From Schistosoma haematobium (lineage: Eukaryota > Platyhelminthes > Trematoda > Strigeidida > Schistosomatidae): a stretch of 64,000 bases of DNA. The stretch is from positions 1,116,001 through 1,180,000 of the forward strand of contig NC_067200.1 in assembly GCF_000699445.3 (NCBI RefSeq), written 5' to 3'. Below are positions 35,001 through 47,764 of this stretch, piece after piece. A program made the translations under genes and the position numbers. Position 1 is the first letter of the stretch. Every line of letters starts with the position of its first letter. The notes beneath the pieces are model-generated. The model was not told the origin of the DNA and made no database searches. It worked only from the letters and a program-made list of their open reading frames with translations.

Positions 35001-37680
35001 AGTGTGAATAAACAAAACTCAACAACAATTTTATTTCGATGAAAATGATTACTGATTATATTATCAGGTTTTATGTTGAAATTACTGATTTTAACATTGA
35101 AAATTTGAACAGGAATTTTGGAGCGGCTCCATGATATTGTTCTGGCTTATGGAAGAGTAACTCCATCAAAAAAAGTAGCCAACTTACATTTTCAGTAAAA
35201 AATTTCTGAAACTTGTAACTAACAACTCGAATAGGCTTACTGAAAGGAATTACATAGGAATAGTAGTAATAATAATGAGACTGAATTTGTGCATTAGAAC
35301 TTGACTGATTACTTACACATTTGAATGAATCACCTGCAAATATTAGTTTTTTTTCTTCCTGCGAATTAATATGGTTACAAGCGTGTTCACATTCGAAGAA
35401 TTTTAAAGTCAAGGTGGCGACCAAATAGAGCGGTATACACTGATCAGAGGAAAAGGTATATCCGAAATATCTCAGATAAAGTAACAACCTTATTTCATTG
35501 GAACAAATTGAAATTCATATAGCATACTCGTTTTACTTAACTATACATTCAACACTCACCTCATCCTCTTGTTCAAGACGTTAATAATTGCTGCTGGAAT
35601 TTGTTGAGTTTATATGGATTTCTTATATGTTTGTTTGTTAGTTTCTTATTCGATGATTCAGAGTGACCATTGTGACGACGAAATCTCATAAAATCATTTG
35701 ATCATTGTTGACCAATCATCTTGGCGAGTGAACATATCGTGATGCAATATTCTTCTAGTTATCGTGATGTACAGGCTGATATTTATCCAGCGTTGGTTAA
35801 AGTTCCTGATCTGAATTGATGAAATTATTTTCGTTATGAATAACCATACTTTGACCGAAGTGATTTGTTAATTTTTAGTTCGAAAGCTCTGTACATATTT
35901 CCACAAACACACATCTTGTTGGTTGTATTAATATGTCAATTAGTTGTCAATGATACAATGTTTTTATTTCACTGGTTAGAATCATAGTGGCATAGTAGCG
36001 ATTCCATAATCATTGAATGTGGAATTGTCACTGGTCCACAAAACTGTGACAACATAATTATCTAGGGTGTATAAATTCCAGTAATGTAAAATCATATTAA
36101 CTCAGTAGGTGTGCTTATGGAAAATCTGTGAATCTACGGATTGAATATTGAATGGTGGATACAGACATTTTGATTTTAATTCACTTCATTACACTTCAAT
36201 AACATTAGAAAGCTTTCATCACAATCACTGAGCAACGAAGGGGTATCTGACACTGTCATTCTCTATCAAATGTGACACTGCAATTTTGCTTCAAGATCTT
36301 TAAACACACAATTGACATTGAACTTTTAATAAACAGTAATGATTAAACAGTGAAGTTGCGAAAAATATTCAGAGAACATTTCAAAAGTTTTTCCTCAACA
36401 CTTCCATCACATCTTGATCAGTTTATTTCACACACGATACAACGGACTTATACAGACCTCAAGAAAGAAAAATTAGATCATTCCATGATGTGGCTTGATT
36501 ACATCAAAACAATCAAAATGGATTCGGTTAAAAACACATGAAGTCGTTCATCTCATCAGCACTTTCTAGTTGTAGCACTTCTATTGTATTTCAAAAGAGT
36601 GAAATCCCAAACATCGATAATGAAATAACTGCACACTACGAAGTGATTGCTATTTTCTTTTTCCAACGGGAATCTGTACTCCGTTTGATCGATTTCCTCT
36701 AATTCGCATGATGATACAAAGATCTTAAAACTAAATTGTACTTTAGAAGATCGATATCATTTGATTTTCTTCAATTTTTTCAGGAATCTGAAAATTAGTA
36801 ATGTATGTCTGAGTCAAGGTCTGTCACCACACAACCATCTGTATCAAAACAAGCTTAAAGTTGAAGTATCCTGTCGTCATCTACATTATTTTATACAATG
36901 ACAACTAAATACACTCAGTTCCTTCAGAACTATGCTCCATCATGTACAGAAGCGATGCTTTCTCAGATTAATATCAACGGCTGTTGATAGTAATGTGGTT
37001 GTGAATAACTGCAGTGTTGATGCACGTGAATTCGTTGTCACATGCTGGAATTGTGTTGACGTGCTCACTTCCATGGCCAGATAATTCTTTCCGTAATTAA
37101 ATAACTACACACAGTTAACTGATTACTATTTTCATCACTGAATTACTTTAGAAATTCTACAAAAGAGATTTTGAGAGCTGTATCTTCATATATTAACATT
37201 TTCATGTAATCTTTCAGCACATCACAAAATGTTGGCCTCTTTCTATCGGTGGAATCTAATCTGTAAAGCAGTGTTTTTTTCTATTTGTTTTAACGTCTGT
37301 CAACCAAACTGAATTTTGTGTTCATTTCACAATATCAACTGATTCACTCTAATTCGGAAAATAAATATGGTAACATTAGTGAGATTATCAACTAATTAAT
37401 TAAAGACTGATCTCTACATTTGAAACTGAAATCACCGTAACTGACTATGTTGTGAGTCGAATCAACAACATAGGGAAGCGTAGTTGACAGATGACCGTTA
37501 CTATCAACATCCATAGATGACCAATGCAAATATTCATTTCACAATGATTTCAGTGGCCCATTTCATTTGACAGTTTATAAATGGCACTCACTATTTTCTC
37601 CTTCATCTTGTCATTATTCATCACGTAGATGATTATCTAACATAAATCTACATTTTGAAAAACTACATTGCAAGGCTTAA
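35001..37680. other. Spacer of the inverted repeat; mostly unrecognised
   Basis: Apart from the decayed IP exon of paralogue B at 36673 and its intron-like flank (36200-36340 in reverse complement resembles 5960-6090), nothing is recognised. A 138-codon open stretch on the minus strand (35487-35071) has a poly-Tyr run and several Cys (FFECEHACNHI, FKCVSNQSS) but no family match that I can name. Confidence 0.35.
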
Positions 37681-37689
37681 CTATGAAAA

Positions 37690-38500
37690 CGACTGCATAC
37701 ACTTGAAAGTGACATTCTCTAACGGCAAAATGCATTTCGTTAGATTGATATTCACTAATTTCCTTAATGGTGCAAAGGTCATGTGATAAGTAGTCATTGA
37801 ACTATTTTTGTAAGTTTTAATAAACACGCGTATCTTTGGGATGATGGTTGTCGTAGTTCTACAGGTTCCCACCCCATACAGTAGAACTGTCTTAACATTT
37901 GTATTGAAAATTCTGACCTTTGTGTTGGTTGCCAATTGTTTTGACTTCCAGATGTTCTTCAGTTGTAAATATGCTTCTCTTGCTTTATCGGTCCACACCT
38001 TCACGTCTGCATCAGATCCACTGTGTCCATAAATGTTGCTGCCCTAATATGTAAAGGTTTTTACATCTTCCAACTCTTCTCCGTCAAGCGTGATCGGACT
38101 GGTGCATGCTGTGTTGTACCGGAGAATCTTGCTCTTCCCTTTGAGCATATTGAGACCTACTGCTGCTGAGGTTGCTGCTACACTGATCATGTCCCCCTGA
38201 ATTTGTTGTTGCGTTTGTGATAGAAGGGCCAAATCATCTGCGAAGTCTAGATCGTCCAACTGCATCCTAGATGTTCACTGTATTCCGTGCTTCCCGTCAG
38301 ATGTTGATGTCTTCATGATCCAGTCAATCACCAGGAGAAAGTGAGAAAGTAAGAGTAAGCAACATTGTCTGACGCCGGTCTTTACCTCGAACGAGTCTGT
38401 CAATTGTCCTCCATGCACAATTTTGCAGTTTAATCCATCATAGGAATTCTGTATGATATTGACTCCGCCTGGAGTCCCTCTAGGGCTACTGCCGTTCCCA
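37690..38500 (-). pseudogene. RTE-like reverse-transcriptase fragment
   Basis: The minus strand reads MQLDDLDFADDLALLSQTQQ (motif C with FADD) at 38265-38206, GLNMLKGKSKILRYNTA, ITLDGEELEDVKTFTY, then WTDKAREAYLQLKNIWKS and [16 protein letters not shown] down to about 37860. These are the palm and thumb of the same RTE-like family as at 18713-22117. It is truncated on both sides and has one frame change at about 38044. Confidence 0.85.
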
Positions 38501-38929
38501 AGTCCGTATAAAGGAGGAGAGTTGGGAGGGGGGGATTTAGCGACTTCATCCCGTAGAAAAATAACTCGTCCAAAAAAACGCTAACCGGAAAAAATTATTC
38601 AAACCAGACATCAACTAAGAAGGAATTATTACTTTTTACAAACACCACAAGCCTGTTTATCGTATGTACTTAGGAAAAAGATTTGAAAAATTGGTAATTC
38701 TATCTTATTCACTGCACTGAATATAATATAACACCAAGTTCTATCATTTCGCTTACATCCTGTAACATTTTCAAAGTAGAATTGATTACTTCATTGATCT
38801 CAGTGTAAACAACATTTGTTTTTAATGAACAAAAACATATTCCTGTTGACCTTAGTTGTTTACAGTAATAGCAATGATCATACTTTGTTGTCATCCATCA
38901 CTTTAGTTCATCTCATTATACAAATAATA

Positions 38930-39240
38930 TGGTATTCTCTATTCTCTATTCTGTATAATGGTTGTATTGTCAATCTTAGAATAAAATAACATCGCTTTGC
39001 AATAATAACTTGTTTATTTGGCTGACATTCATCTACACACAAACAAAACAGAGATGAGTGGAATTCTCATTTTACAAAAGATTACTAATTTTCTAAAAAC
39101 AAAATAAAGTGAAAACAAAACTCAGTTCATGGAAGGTCATGCTCCAACTGTGAATAAACAATGTAACCATTTACGTTTTGAGTTGCGTTGTTCAACTAAC
39201 TTCGTTTTTGTGACAAGTATATGACTTACTTGTGGTAACT
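38930..39240 (-). repeat. Dispersed repeat, inverted copy of 10970-11320
   Basis: Blocks shared with the reverse complement of the other copy: atatggtattctctattctg, tttatttggctgacattcatc, gttgcgttgttcaactaac. It directly borders the 5' end of paralogue C at about 39300. Confidence 0.6.
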
Positions 39241-39299
39241 TGTTTTAGCACACTTCAGATAGACGTTCTACTTCAATAAATAGTTGGTTGTGTACTGAC

Positions 39300-42200
39300 A
39301 AATTTTGACTCACTCGGACTTCCACTACCTCTTTTCAGATTCCTGAGGAAATTGGGAAAAATCAACCTAAATCACGTTTCTACGGTTTAATTCCGTGTGG
39401 AGATGTTTTTTATATCCCAATTTATAATGACCTCAATGCTCAATCATCTGCTAGCCAAATGTTACTTTCAATTTGTAACTGATTATCACAGAATTCGCTT
39501 TAACAAATCGATCAGAGTAATCTAATATATCTTTCTCACAGTTTAGATCATTCAGTTGTTCCGTTAGTAAAATAAATTGATCGAAGTGTCATTGAAATGT
39601 TGAGGTAAATTGTCTGGAATAAAATCAAAATACTCTACGTAAACTCACTATTCAAACGTTACTGTTTATCAAAAATCCAACACCAAATAGAGACCTACAT
39701 GTATTAAGAAAGTTTTAGCATCACATTTGATATAGTCACGGTGGAAACACATAGTGAAAATGTCTGGTATTTTATGAACACTGGATATTATTACTTGAAT
39801 TAAAATCAAAGTATATTTGTTGTCATCTGAACAACTGTCAACCTTGTTACTATCACGAAGGTTTGAGTTCTTGTAAATTGGTCGTATTGGTGTTGTTACT
39901 GTCATCCGTGCTAAAGTCCCTTATCAATGAATTTCACGATGCACGTCTGCTGACGCTTGCCTACGTTGGTATACTGTGTAATATAATTAAGATGTACGAA
40001 TGTTTTCATCGGAAGTGTGCGGATGGATATTTGGAGAGGTCTGTCGCATATGTTAAACGATTGACAACGTTATATGAACGAGGATATTAGTCGGACGATA
40101 AAACCACTCATTTGTTCACTCACTCACTATTCGTACAGTCAAAATTCCTAACTTACTCGTATCACTACTCAGTGCCTATAGAAGTCTATTTTATCTAACT
40201 GAACTGATAGTTGATTCATAGAATGCCTAATCATCATACTACACTGACATGATCGCATGGTGTTGAAAACTAAAAATGAGTTTGAAATCAAGCATTTCAT
40301 ATACGTGATAAGATTGGATACAGTATTTTATGATTGAATAAATAATGACCGATTGAAATTATCCACTAAGCCTTTTCACAGTAAATTTCAATGTTGACTA
40401 TTCGTGAAATAATTTATAACGAGTTAAACTGACATCTTTGTAAAATAATTCAGAAATTTAAGGATAACATATTTCATTTTTACCGGTTGTATATTGATCA
40501 CGTTCAAAACCAAATGTGATGTAAAGCATATTTCGTGAGGATGCTGTTTGACCGCCACTGTACTTGCTATCAGAGATGAAACAATTTCTTATTTCGATCG
40601 CTTCTTAAACGAGCAAAAAAACTTGTTGTACTTCAGTGGAGATCTGAATCTCAAATGTCTCCGTCTGTATATTGTATTATACGAGATAAGAGAGAAATGA
40701 GAACAGATATTCCTGGTGATTGTATCGATAGTGAAACGCTAGTGGAATATGAAGTTCTCGGTGGTATGTCAAACCTTATTTTGACACCTATTTTCACACC
40801 TGAATGCATCACTTTTGCTTCATAAAATTGGAAATTTCATGTATGATTTCAGTCAGTTATTAAATGATATCAAGCCATCAGTCTCAAATGACGTTACACC
40901 AAACAACGGCTCACTGTTGAATATTTAAAATGATTATTGACACATTTTGAACTACAATAGAAGTCCTCAGTTTGATGAAATTTACTTGGAAAAAATGTCG
41001 CAAGACAATGGATGGGATGATATCAGTCTGTTAGTTGATTGTGCATTGACTGGGAAGTGTCATTTGATTTTTATTTGGTACATGTAATATCTAATTTCGT
41101 CAAAAAATTGACATTGGAGAAACACTTCATGAAATTGTAATTGCCTTGGAAACAATAGCTTAATTTCCAAAATCTCTAGCTTATCCTACTCATACGATAG
41201 ATTGAATGAGTACAAAAATCAGGTGTTCAAATTTCAATTCGTCATAGTCAGTAAATATTTGTAAAGTATCAAAAACACTGAGGTTTCTCACAGTATAGAA
41301 GTGTTTCCTTCCTTGTGGATACGTACAGTGAATAGCTACCAACACTTTTCAGTTCATCATGTGTTAAACTATCGAAATAACATTCCGACAACTGGGAGAA
41401 TCATTCCATAATCTGATGTCCACATCGACTTCAATATTCGTTGAGAAAAATATTGTTGTTTGTGGATGATTTTTCATCATCCAACTAGTGCGACGTGCTT
41501 ATTGATGACACACAAAGTAGAATGTAGACAAATAGTTTGAAACTTTCCATCACCGCAGGTCGACTGAAATCACTTCAGGTAAAACGTCAACAATGAATTG
41601 AGAAGCGATGTCACTCTTCCTTTGTTGTTCGATTGAGCTGACATAATGTAAAATGAATTTTCTATCTGAGATTAATCGACGTTGTTGTGGTGATTTTCAA
41701 ATACTCATTGTGAGTAAGTTTGCAATGGTTTTCACAACGTTTCGTATGTGGAAGCGGTAAACGAGAGATATTTCAATCTTAGAACTGATATCACCTAATG
41801 AAATTCGACCACCATCCAAAATTCAGTTCAGTCGGATGTAATGAACGCAATGATAGGACTGTGTGTATATTTCAAAATGTACACAGTCCTTGAAAACCAA
41901 CCAAATTCATCTTTTACCATTCAACGTAGTTTCACTCACTTTCAAAATGTTGTCCTCAAATGTAAATGACTTTGAAAGTGTAGTGAATTTCGTATTGCGA
42001 AATGTGATGACAAATTCCCAGTGAATGAAACAGTTAGTGAACTCTGAAATCACCATTGTATCATTGAGTTATTGTTACATCTTTTGCTTGATAACTTGAA
42101 ATGCAATCAACATCTTCATTTCACTGAATATTGCCCAAAACACAATTCGATTAAAGAACGTCAAGGCGCAACAACATCGAATGTAAAATGCATTTGGTGT

Positions 42201-43400
42201 GAAAACGCCATTGCGTTGCTAGCAATGATGATGTGTAATATGAAACCACATATTTACGTGAATTGTTGTAGAATACAGATGAAATGAGTTTGAATGATGA
42301 AGTGTGATCTGTTGAAGGCTGTGTTTTATGTTTGGATAATAAGTGAAAGGTCGTAGATATCCATTGTTCATGTTCAGAACAAGTGTTTCTGATTCCTTGT
42401 TGAGAAATATTTATCCTGTATGGATTGCTTCAATAAAGCCGTCAGTCATAAGTTCGTTGAATAATGTGTAGAATTTGATCAGATGTGACATCCAGGAGAC
42501 AATTTTCTTCACCCAAACAAGAGTCGTCAGTTAGTTGTTGGATAATGTGTACTTATCACATTGACTGTTCAATCGGTATCAGATATTCTAAATCATTATT
42601 CACTGATCATATTGTGCAAATGTAAATTATGTAACTGATTGTTGAATTCACTTGTGTCGTCAATGGTGTATGATGAATGGTGAAATATTTGGCAATAATT
42701 TATTTTTGGTCAACGTTTCCACTGAACCAACATTTATCAATCACACTCAAACAACTCCAGCAATTACTGAAGCAGTCTTATGAAGTGGATTGAAGAAGAC
42801 AACACAAAAACTGAAGTCAATAATATCTAGTAATTGTTGTACTTGTTCATTTTCTTTTTCAGAATATGACTGCAGATATGACTGGAGACAATGAGGAAAG
42901 AAATCTCTCCGATACGTCTATATCCTTACACTAATAGTTGTCACATTCTATATTGTATGCATTGGCTGTATCATGGGTGTATGAATGTGAGGAAGGAAGA
43001 AAATTATTCCATGATTGTCAGAAACGTCTTATCACTTGTTTTCATCGTCCTGACCATGTTGTTTTCATTTTGTATTTTATTAAACACACTTTCTATTTTG
43101 TGAATTATTTCAATACATTGGATAGTTTCTCACGAACCTACATACCAATTTCATGATTGTTTACGTAATAACTGATGTAATTTTGTTGATAGAATATATC
43201 AAATATGCATTTCTGAATTGAGATGATTGTTTTCATTCAATAAAATCTGATTCGTTTTACAAGAGTTGACAATATTGCACTTGTCAATTAACACTATTGT
43301 GTATACATGATTATATGACCATTGCAATCCGCAATGAGTTTGTTGTGAATGTCCAGTTTGTTGAATTCTCACTATTGAAAATGTTCATTTTTGAACTTGA
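39300..43400 (+). pseudogene. Broken PLXDC-like paralogue C, plus strand
   Basis: Collinear with 5600-9730 of the intact-looking gene. The IP exon starts at 39339 after ccactacctcttttcag (IPEEIGKNQPKSRFYG) but its donor is lost. The exon ending at 40763 keeps LVEYEVLGG and a gtatgt donor. The 30-nt microexon equivalent near 41270 runs into a stop. The PSI exon (about 42137-42285) lost its acceptor (gaag to gaat) and several Cys but keeps CIWC. Only one decayed stalk exon is present, and the last exon has a 1-bp deletion and stops within the membrane helix near 42981. The poly(A) signal at about 43235 is kept. Upstream exons are replaced by a dispersed repeat. Confidence 0.82.
40469..43364 (+). 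repeat. Right arm of the 2.9-kb near-identical inverted repeat
   Basis: Reverse complement of 30547-33442. The spacer between the arms is 7026 bp. Beyond 43364 the sequence (ttgaattctcactattgaaaatg) is still alignable with the left flank but clearly diverged, as is the sequence before 40469. Confidence 0.92.
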
Positions 43401-44380
43401 TAATGTTTGTAGTGGACCAAAAAATAGATCAACTCAAATGTGACAATATAGTTATCATGTTCAAATTTTAATGTTATGGTATATGAATTACAATTGATAA
43501 ACACAAAATAAAGTAATGGGACGTTACTTAAATCAGCAAGTTTTCGAGTGTTCAAACTGCATTTGTCACCATCATCAACAACTGTGGACAATTATTAATT
43601 CCAGTAGGCTTATAGTAATTTTAACGATATAGCCAGACGTAAAATAAAATCGGAACTATGACTGTAATCTATAAATGTAGATAATACAATTTTTATAGTT
43701 TACATATCATAAAAACAAGCCATAGAGAATGAATGACGCACATATATGGCAGTAGTTTATTTATGGGTGATTAACAGAGTGTATCTCATACTTTAAGTCA
43801 TTCATAACAGAAGAGAGAATGAGTTCATGGTCATACATTGAAACAACGTTTACAATCATTTTATGGTATATATACAAACTATCAAAATTAACAAAATAAA
43901 TACAAATAACATCAACAAAATAAGTTTGTCATGCCTTATCTCGACATAGCTGTTCCCCTCCCCTATACTCAGAGTGTCCAGTGGTAACATTGGGTTGTAA
44001 CAAAAAAATGAAACAGTATAGTATATGCATCCATGCCTGGATGCATACATGCAAAATAATAATAATAATAACGAAAAGAACGTGAAAATGGGTACGTAGT
44101 AACATGTTATTACGGAACAAAAGAATATTTCAACATGCATATAAACTATAGACTATGACATGCACACTAGTAATCATACAATGTGTTAGTGTATAGGATG
44201 ACATAGACATAGTATAGCAAAACATGAAATGAATGAAACTACGGTCAGTGCCTTAGTTTGTTAATAATGATAAAGTGCAAAACTGTTGATAAATTCATCA
44301 AATAAAAATCGGATTTTTTTATTGTTTTTATGTAAAATTATTAAGTTATTTCAGAAGGGTTTTATGTCGATAAAATACTA
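43401..44380. other. No gene recognised
   Basis: AT-rich sequence with low-complexity TAA/AAT runs near 44057-44072. Overlapping short open stretches on the minus strand (44140-43856) are hydrophobic by composition and not taken as genes. Confidence 0.35.
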
Positions 44381-44565
44381 ATTTTAATAGTTGAAATCAT
44401 GTGTCAATCAAGGCTAGACTGTCATGAAAAAGTTGGATGCACTGAACTCCTCAGCACTGTGCATCCATGATCCCGCCTCACGAGATTCAAACCGAGAAAC
44501 TACTAGTCTTAAGAGCGTTCGCTTAACCATTAGACTACTGAGTTGGTATTCAATATTGTGAAATT
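44381..44565 (-). repeat. tRNA-headed SINE, minus strand
   Basis: The + strand reads gttgaaatcatgtgtcaatc (SINE 3' end in antisense), the ribozyme-like part (gaactcctcagcactgtgcatccatgatcccgcctc), then B-box (gagattcaaacc) and A-box (ttaaccattagactactgagttgg) in antisense. It stops just beyond the tRNA-like head. Confidence 0.8.
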
Positions 44566-45189
44566 ACCCTGACCCACAAGGATATATCATATAATAAATA
44601 ATTATCTGAAATTCACTCATTTGTTATGGTTACGAAACGAGTAAATGTAAGGAAATTTAATAAATTATATACACCTTGTGTAGAAAGGAGAAACTGGTAG
44701 TTTTTAATTGGAAATTGAATGAATTTATTAGTGTACTATATATCAACGATTATTTTGATTTATTATTCAGTAAAATGGACGTAACTCTGTTATTATTTTT
44801 TGAGTTCATATATTGTTTGTTTCGCCACAGGTTTCATTAAAGCTCAACCTGAACGTGTCGAACATGTAGGCCTCATGTTCGGTTCTTCATCCTCCTCTGA
44901 TCTTTTGGTGATTAATGGGAGGGGTTGTTTATCTATAGTAAAGTTTAACAATCGTTTGATTATGAATGGCTTACATAGTCATCGAAAGATAGATAGGGAA
45001 ATTATCATTGAGAAAGGATAACTAAGTATGATAAGGTAAAATGTTGAAATGGAGAATAATGTAATCAGAATGATCATGGAAACAAAAATCAACAAGTTGA
45101 AGGTAGAGGATTCTAGGGAGAAGTTCAAAGATGAAGGAGATGGCGGTAAAAGAAGAAGAGTATGAGAAAGAGAAAAAGACTATAAGACA

Positions 45190-45840
45190 TTAAGACCATG
45201 GTAGAAGAAGTGGTTGTACCAGTCTCTTTTGTACACATAATTCTGCTTTATCTAGATGTATGGCTATTGCTTCGGCAATGCAAAGAAGATGCAGTCTAAT
45301 TGTTTTTGGGAGACTTTTAATTACCTTGTAGATGATCTTGAACGCATTGTAAAGACAATAATAACAATAATAAGTTTTGGACATAAAATAAACATTAATC
45401 AGATTAAGTCACCGCATTATAAGATTGATTATTAGCTAGTTGGCCAGGGTAGAAGGAGTGACTGAACACACTTCTTTTGGATACAAAGCTCTGGCTTTTT
45501 GATCCGAATAGCAATTGCTTCAGATGTTTGTAGGATTCACAGTCTGACGGAATTAGGTACACTGCTGTTGACACGATAGATTATTGCAAAAGATTACTCC
45601 ATGTTTGCTGTATGTCCTGTTTGGACTAAATGGTCTAAGATGGAGTTGTTAACAGTTTTGACAACACCTTTGCTTAGCCACACGGATAGGTACTCACGAG
45701 CCCGAATGTACAAATTCTTAGAACATCTGCCAATATAACTTGCTCCACAGGAGCAGTTGAATTGATAGTTACAGAAAGAAGTGGCTAGTCTAGATAATTT
45801 ATCTTTCAACCTCGGAGTTCATTATTGATTGTGTGGAGAA
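45190..45840 (-). pseudogene. Penelope-like element, GIY-YIG endonuclease end, with a duplicated C terminus
   Basis: The minus strand from 45809 reads YQFNCSCGASYIGRCSKNLY, then VVKTVNNSILDHLVQTGH: the C-x-C-G-x-x-YIG and H-L-x-x-TGH motifs of Penelope-type GIY-YIG nucleases. The C-terminal helix (EAIAI, then PxLC-like and a pyrimidine-rich end encoding LLLPW) appears twice, at about 45540-45440 and at 45300-45185. The reverse-transcriptase part is absent. Confidence 0.75.
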
Positions 45841-46199
45841 TACTAGTTGTAGTTTAGCTGCATTAAAAGTATAGTATAGTATATTATACTCTTCAGCTCC
45901 TTTTTGGGCCTCTGGAAACTCCGTTGAAATTCTCCGAAAGTTAACTCAACACTTGATGAATCCATTTTAATGTATGAATTAAATTGATTGGAGATTTTAC
46001 ATTTTATTGAATATATTCAAATCCAATTTTGTATTCAAATTCAATGTTGACAATTTGAATATAATAAATATATATTTTCATCAAATAGATTGTTGAATTA
46101 AAACATATTGATGATGTGATCAATTGATTCACCATATTGATTCAATAACATATTTGTATAAATTCATCCAACTGATTCACAAGAAAAGCTCTCACATGG

Positions 46200-46375
46200 A
46201 ATCCTACAGGCCAAAAGTAAAGAAGAATATCAAAGAACACATTACACTGGGAAATGGAGATAGACATAAGAAAAATGAACAAGAATAGGATGGAACTAGA
46301 AAAGGTGGCCCAGGTTAGAGAATGCTGGTCGGTGGCCTATGCTCCATTTGGAGTAACAGGCGTAAGTAAGTAACT
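46200..46375 (+). repeat. RTE-like 3' end, plus strand
   Basis: It reads gaacaagaataggatggaac, then ggtggcccaggttagagaatgctggtcggtgg and ends in ggcgtaagtaagtaac, matching the reverse complement of 18713-18870. The short 3' fragment with taagta tail is typical of 5'-truncated insertions. Confidence 0.75.
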
Positions 46376-47059
46376 TGCATAAATTCAATAGCTTCAGTAG
46401 TATCCGATTGAACTTCATTTGTTAAACAGTCTATGGATTGAATTCGTAAACCATGTCAATTAGATCAAATAAACTCTAGACTATTCAATATATATTCAAA
46501 TGAATCTGTTTTGACAACAACAACACCAACAACAACAAAAAACCGCCTAAAATATTGTTCACATTGTTTAACAATATTCATTAAACTATGAAATACTATT
46601 TAAAAATTTGATTCATTAATTATTTAAACGATGAGTGAAACAAATGAAAAATCAATTCAATAATGAAAAATTAAATAGAATATTTCACATAGTAATAAAC
46701 AGTTTGAGCTTTTTTTTAATAAAAAAGGGGGGACAAATTTCAGATCAATTGCATATTTACCAAATGTGTGTGTGGATACAGCAGATCACTCCATAATGAG
46801 ATTGGCTATGTAAGAAAAAAAAGGTGTTAAGTTGCAATCATAGTGTGAGCATGAATACCTGAATGTCATAAATTACAGCTGACTAGTCTTAAATACAATA
46901 AAACACTCTTCTTTAATTCAACTGATAACCACAATCTATCTTTTTATAAGACTTGTGACCAAATAGTTTTATTTAAACAAAGCTTAAAGGATGTTTATCT
47001 TTATGACTTATTTACGCCATTTACTCATTGTTGAATATAGATTACCAATTAGCGATCTT

Positions 47060-47350
47060 CAACTAATTCTGTCGTGAGGTCCCATTAACTATTTTCTTTC
47101 TTTTCATGCCTGTTTCCATTTCCTTGTTCTGACCCTATTTCTCTACACTTTAGGATTCCAATTGTTTGCCTTGTGATCCAGTTTGATGGTTCGTGCAGTG
47201 CATGTCACACCCACCTCTAACGTCTTTTCTTGATTTCCTCTTCAGCTAAGAACCAACTTGTTCTCTGCCGTAATAGTTTGTTGCTGTTGATAATTGGCCA
47301 ACGGATATGGAGTATCTTGAGTAGGCAATTGTTAATAAATGAAAATTATC
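47060..47350 (-). repeat. RTE-like fragment, minus strand
   Basis: Collinear with 18890-19090 (shared gatccagtttgatggttcgtg versus gatgcagtttgatgatttgtg, and ttgatttcctcttcagct). Non-coding now. Confidence 0.65.
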
Positions 47351-47399
47351 GAAATTGATATTGTTTACTTGAAATTTCCCATTGATGTTTAGCACTGTA

Positions 47400-47764
47400 A
47401 TTGGTCAATCGCTTATTGGCATATGTGGATATTTTGTTGGATATCAAATTACAGAGTACCATCAATTGTTATTACAGACCGTGGTCCCAAGTTTCAATTC
47501 GTCCTATTCCAGAAATTTACCAAAACATCAGCTTATCATCCAGTAGCTAATAGTCTGGTCGAAAGATTTCACCACCCATTGAAACGCTCTTTGATGGCAC
47601 AAGCTGATACATCGAAGTGGAGCGACGCCACTACCACTCGTACTCCTGAGAATCCGTTTAACTTTCAGAGAAGATATGTGTTGCACATCCGCCGGACCAA
47701 TTTACAGTACAACTCAGATACTATCAGGTTAACTAATAGACCTAGATACGACAATATGGACTGA
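47400..47764 (+). pseudogene. Gypsy integrase core fragment
   Basis: It reads FCWISNYRVPSIVITDRGPK followed by TSAYHPVANSLVERFHHPLK and ALMAQ-like LMAQADTSKW: the second Asp and the Glu of the DDE core with the typical AYHPxANxxVERFH. The zinc-binding part and the first Asp are missing. It ends at a stop at 47762. Confidence 0.85.

Larger units (their letters stand above)
30400..36700 (-). pseudogene. Broken PLXDC-like paralogue B, minus strand, with retroelement insertion
   Basis: This is collinear with the gene at 5640-9850 on the opposite strand. From high to low coordinate: an IP exon starting at 36673 (acceptor kept, but it reads IPVGKRK then a stop), then about 3 kb of foreign and unrecognised sequence including a reverse-transcriptase fragment (33920-35000), the exon with LVEYEVLGG (about 33190-33149), a decayed PSI exon (31839-31690; CIWC kept, other Cys lost, acceptor AG lost) and a last exon with a 1-bp deletion and stop in the membrane helix near 30950. 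It also retains the downstream flank to about 30400. The 30547-33442 part is the arm of a large inverted repeat with paralogue C. Confidence 0.75.

Noticed and set aside
43856..44140. Hydrophobic minus-strand open stretches
   Set aside because: Two overlapping frames in low-complexity AT-rich DNA, without start context, splice sites or homology.
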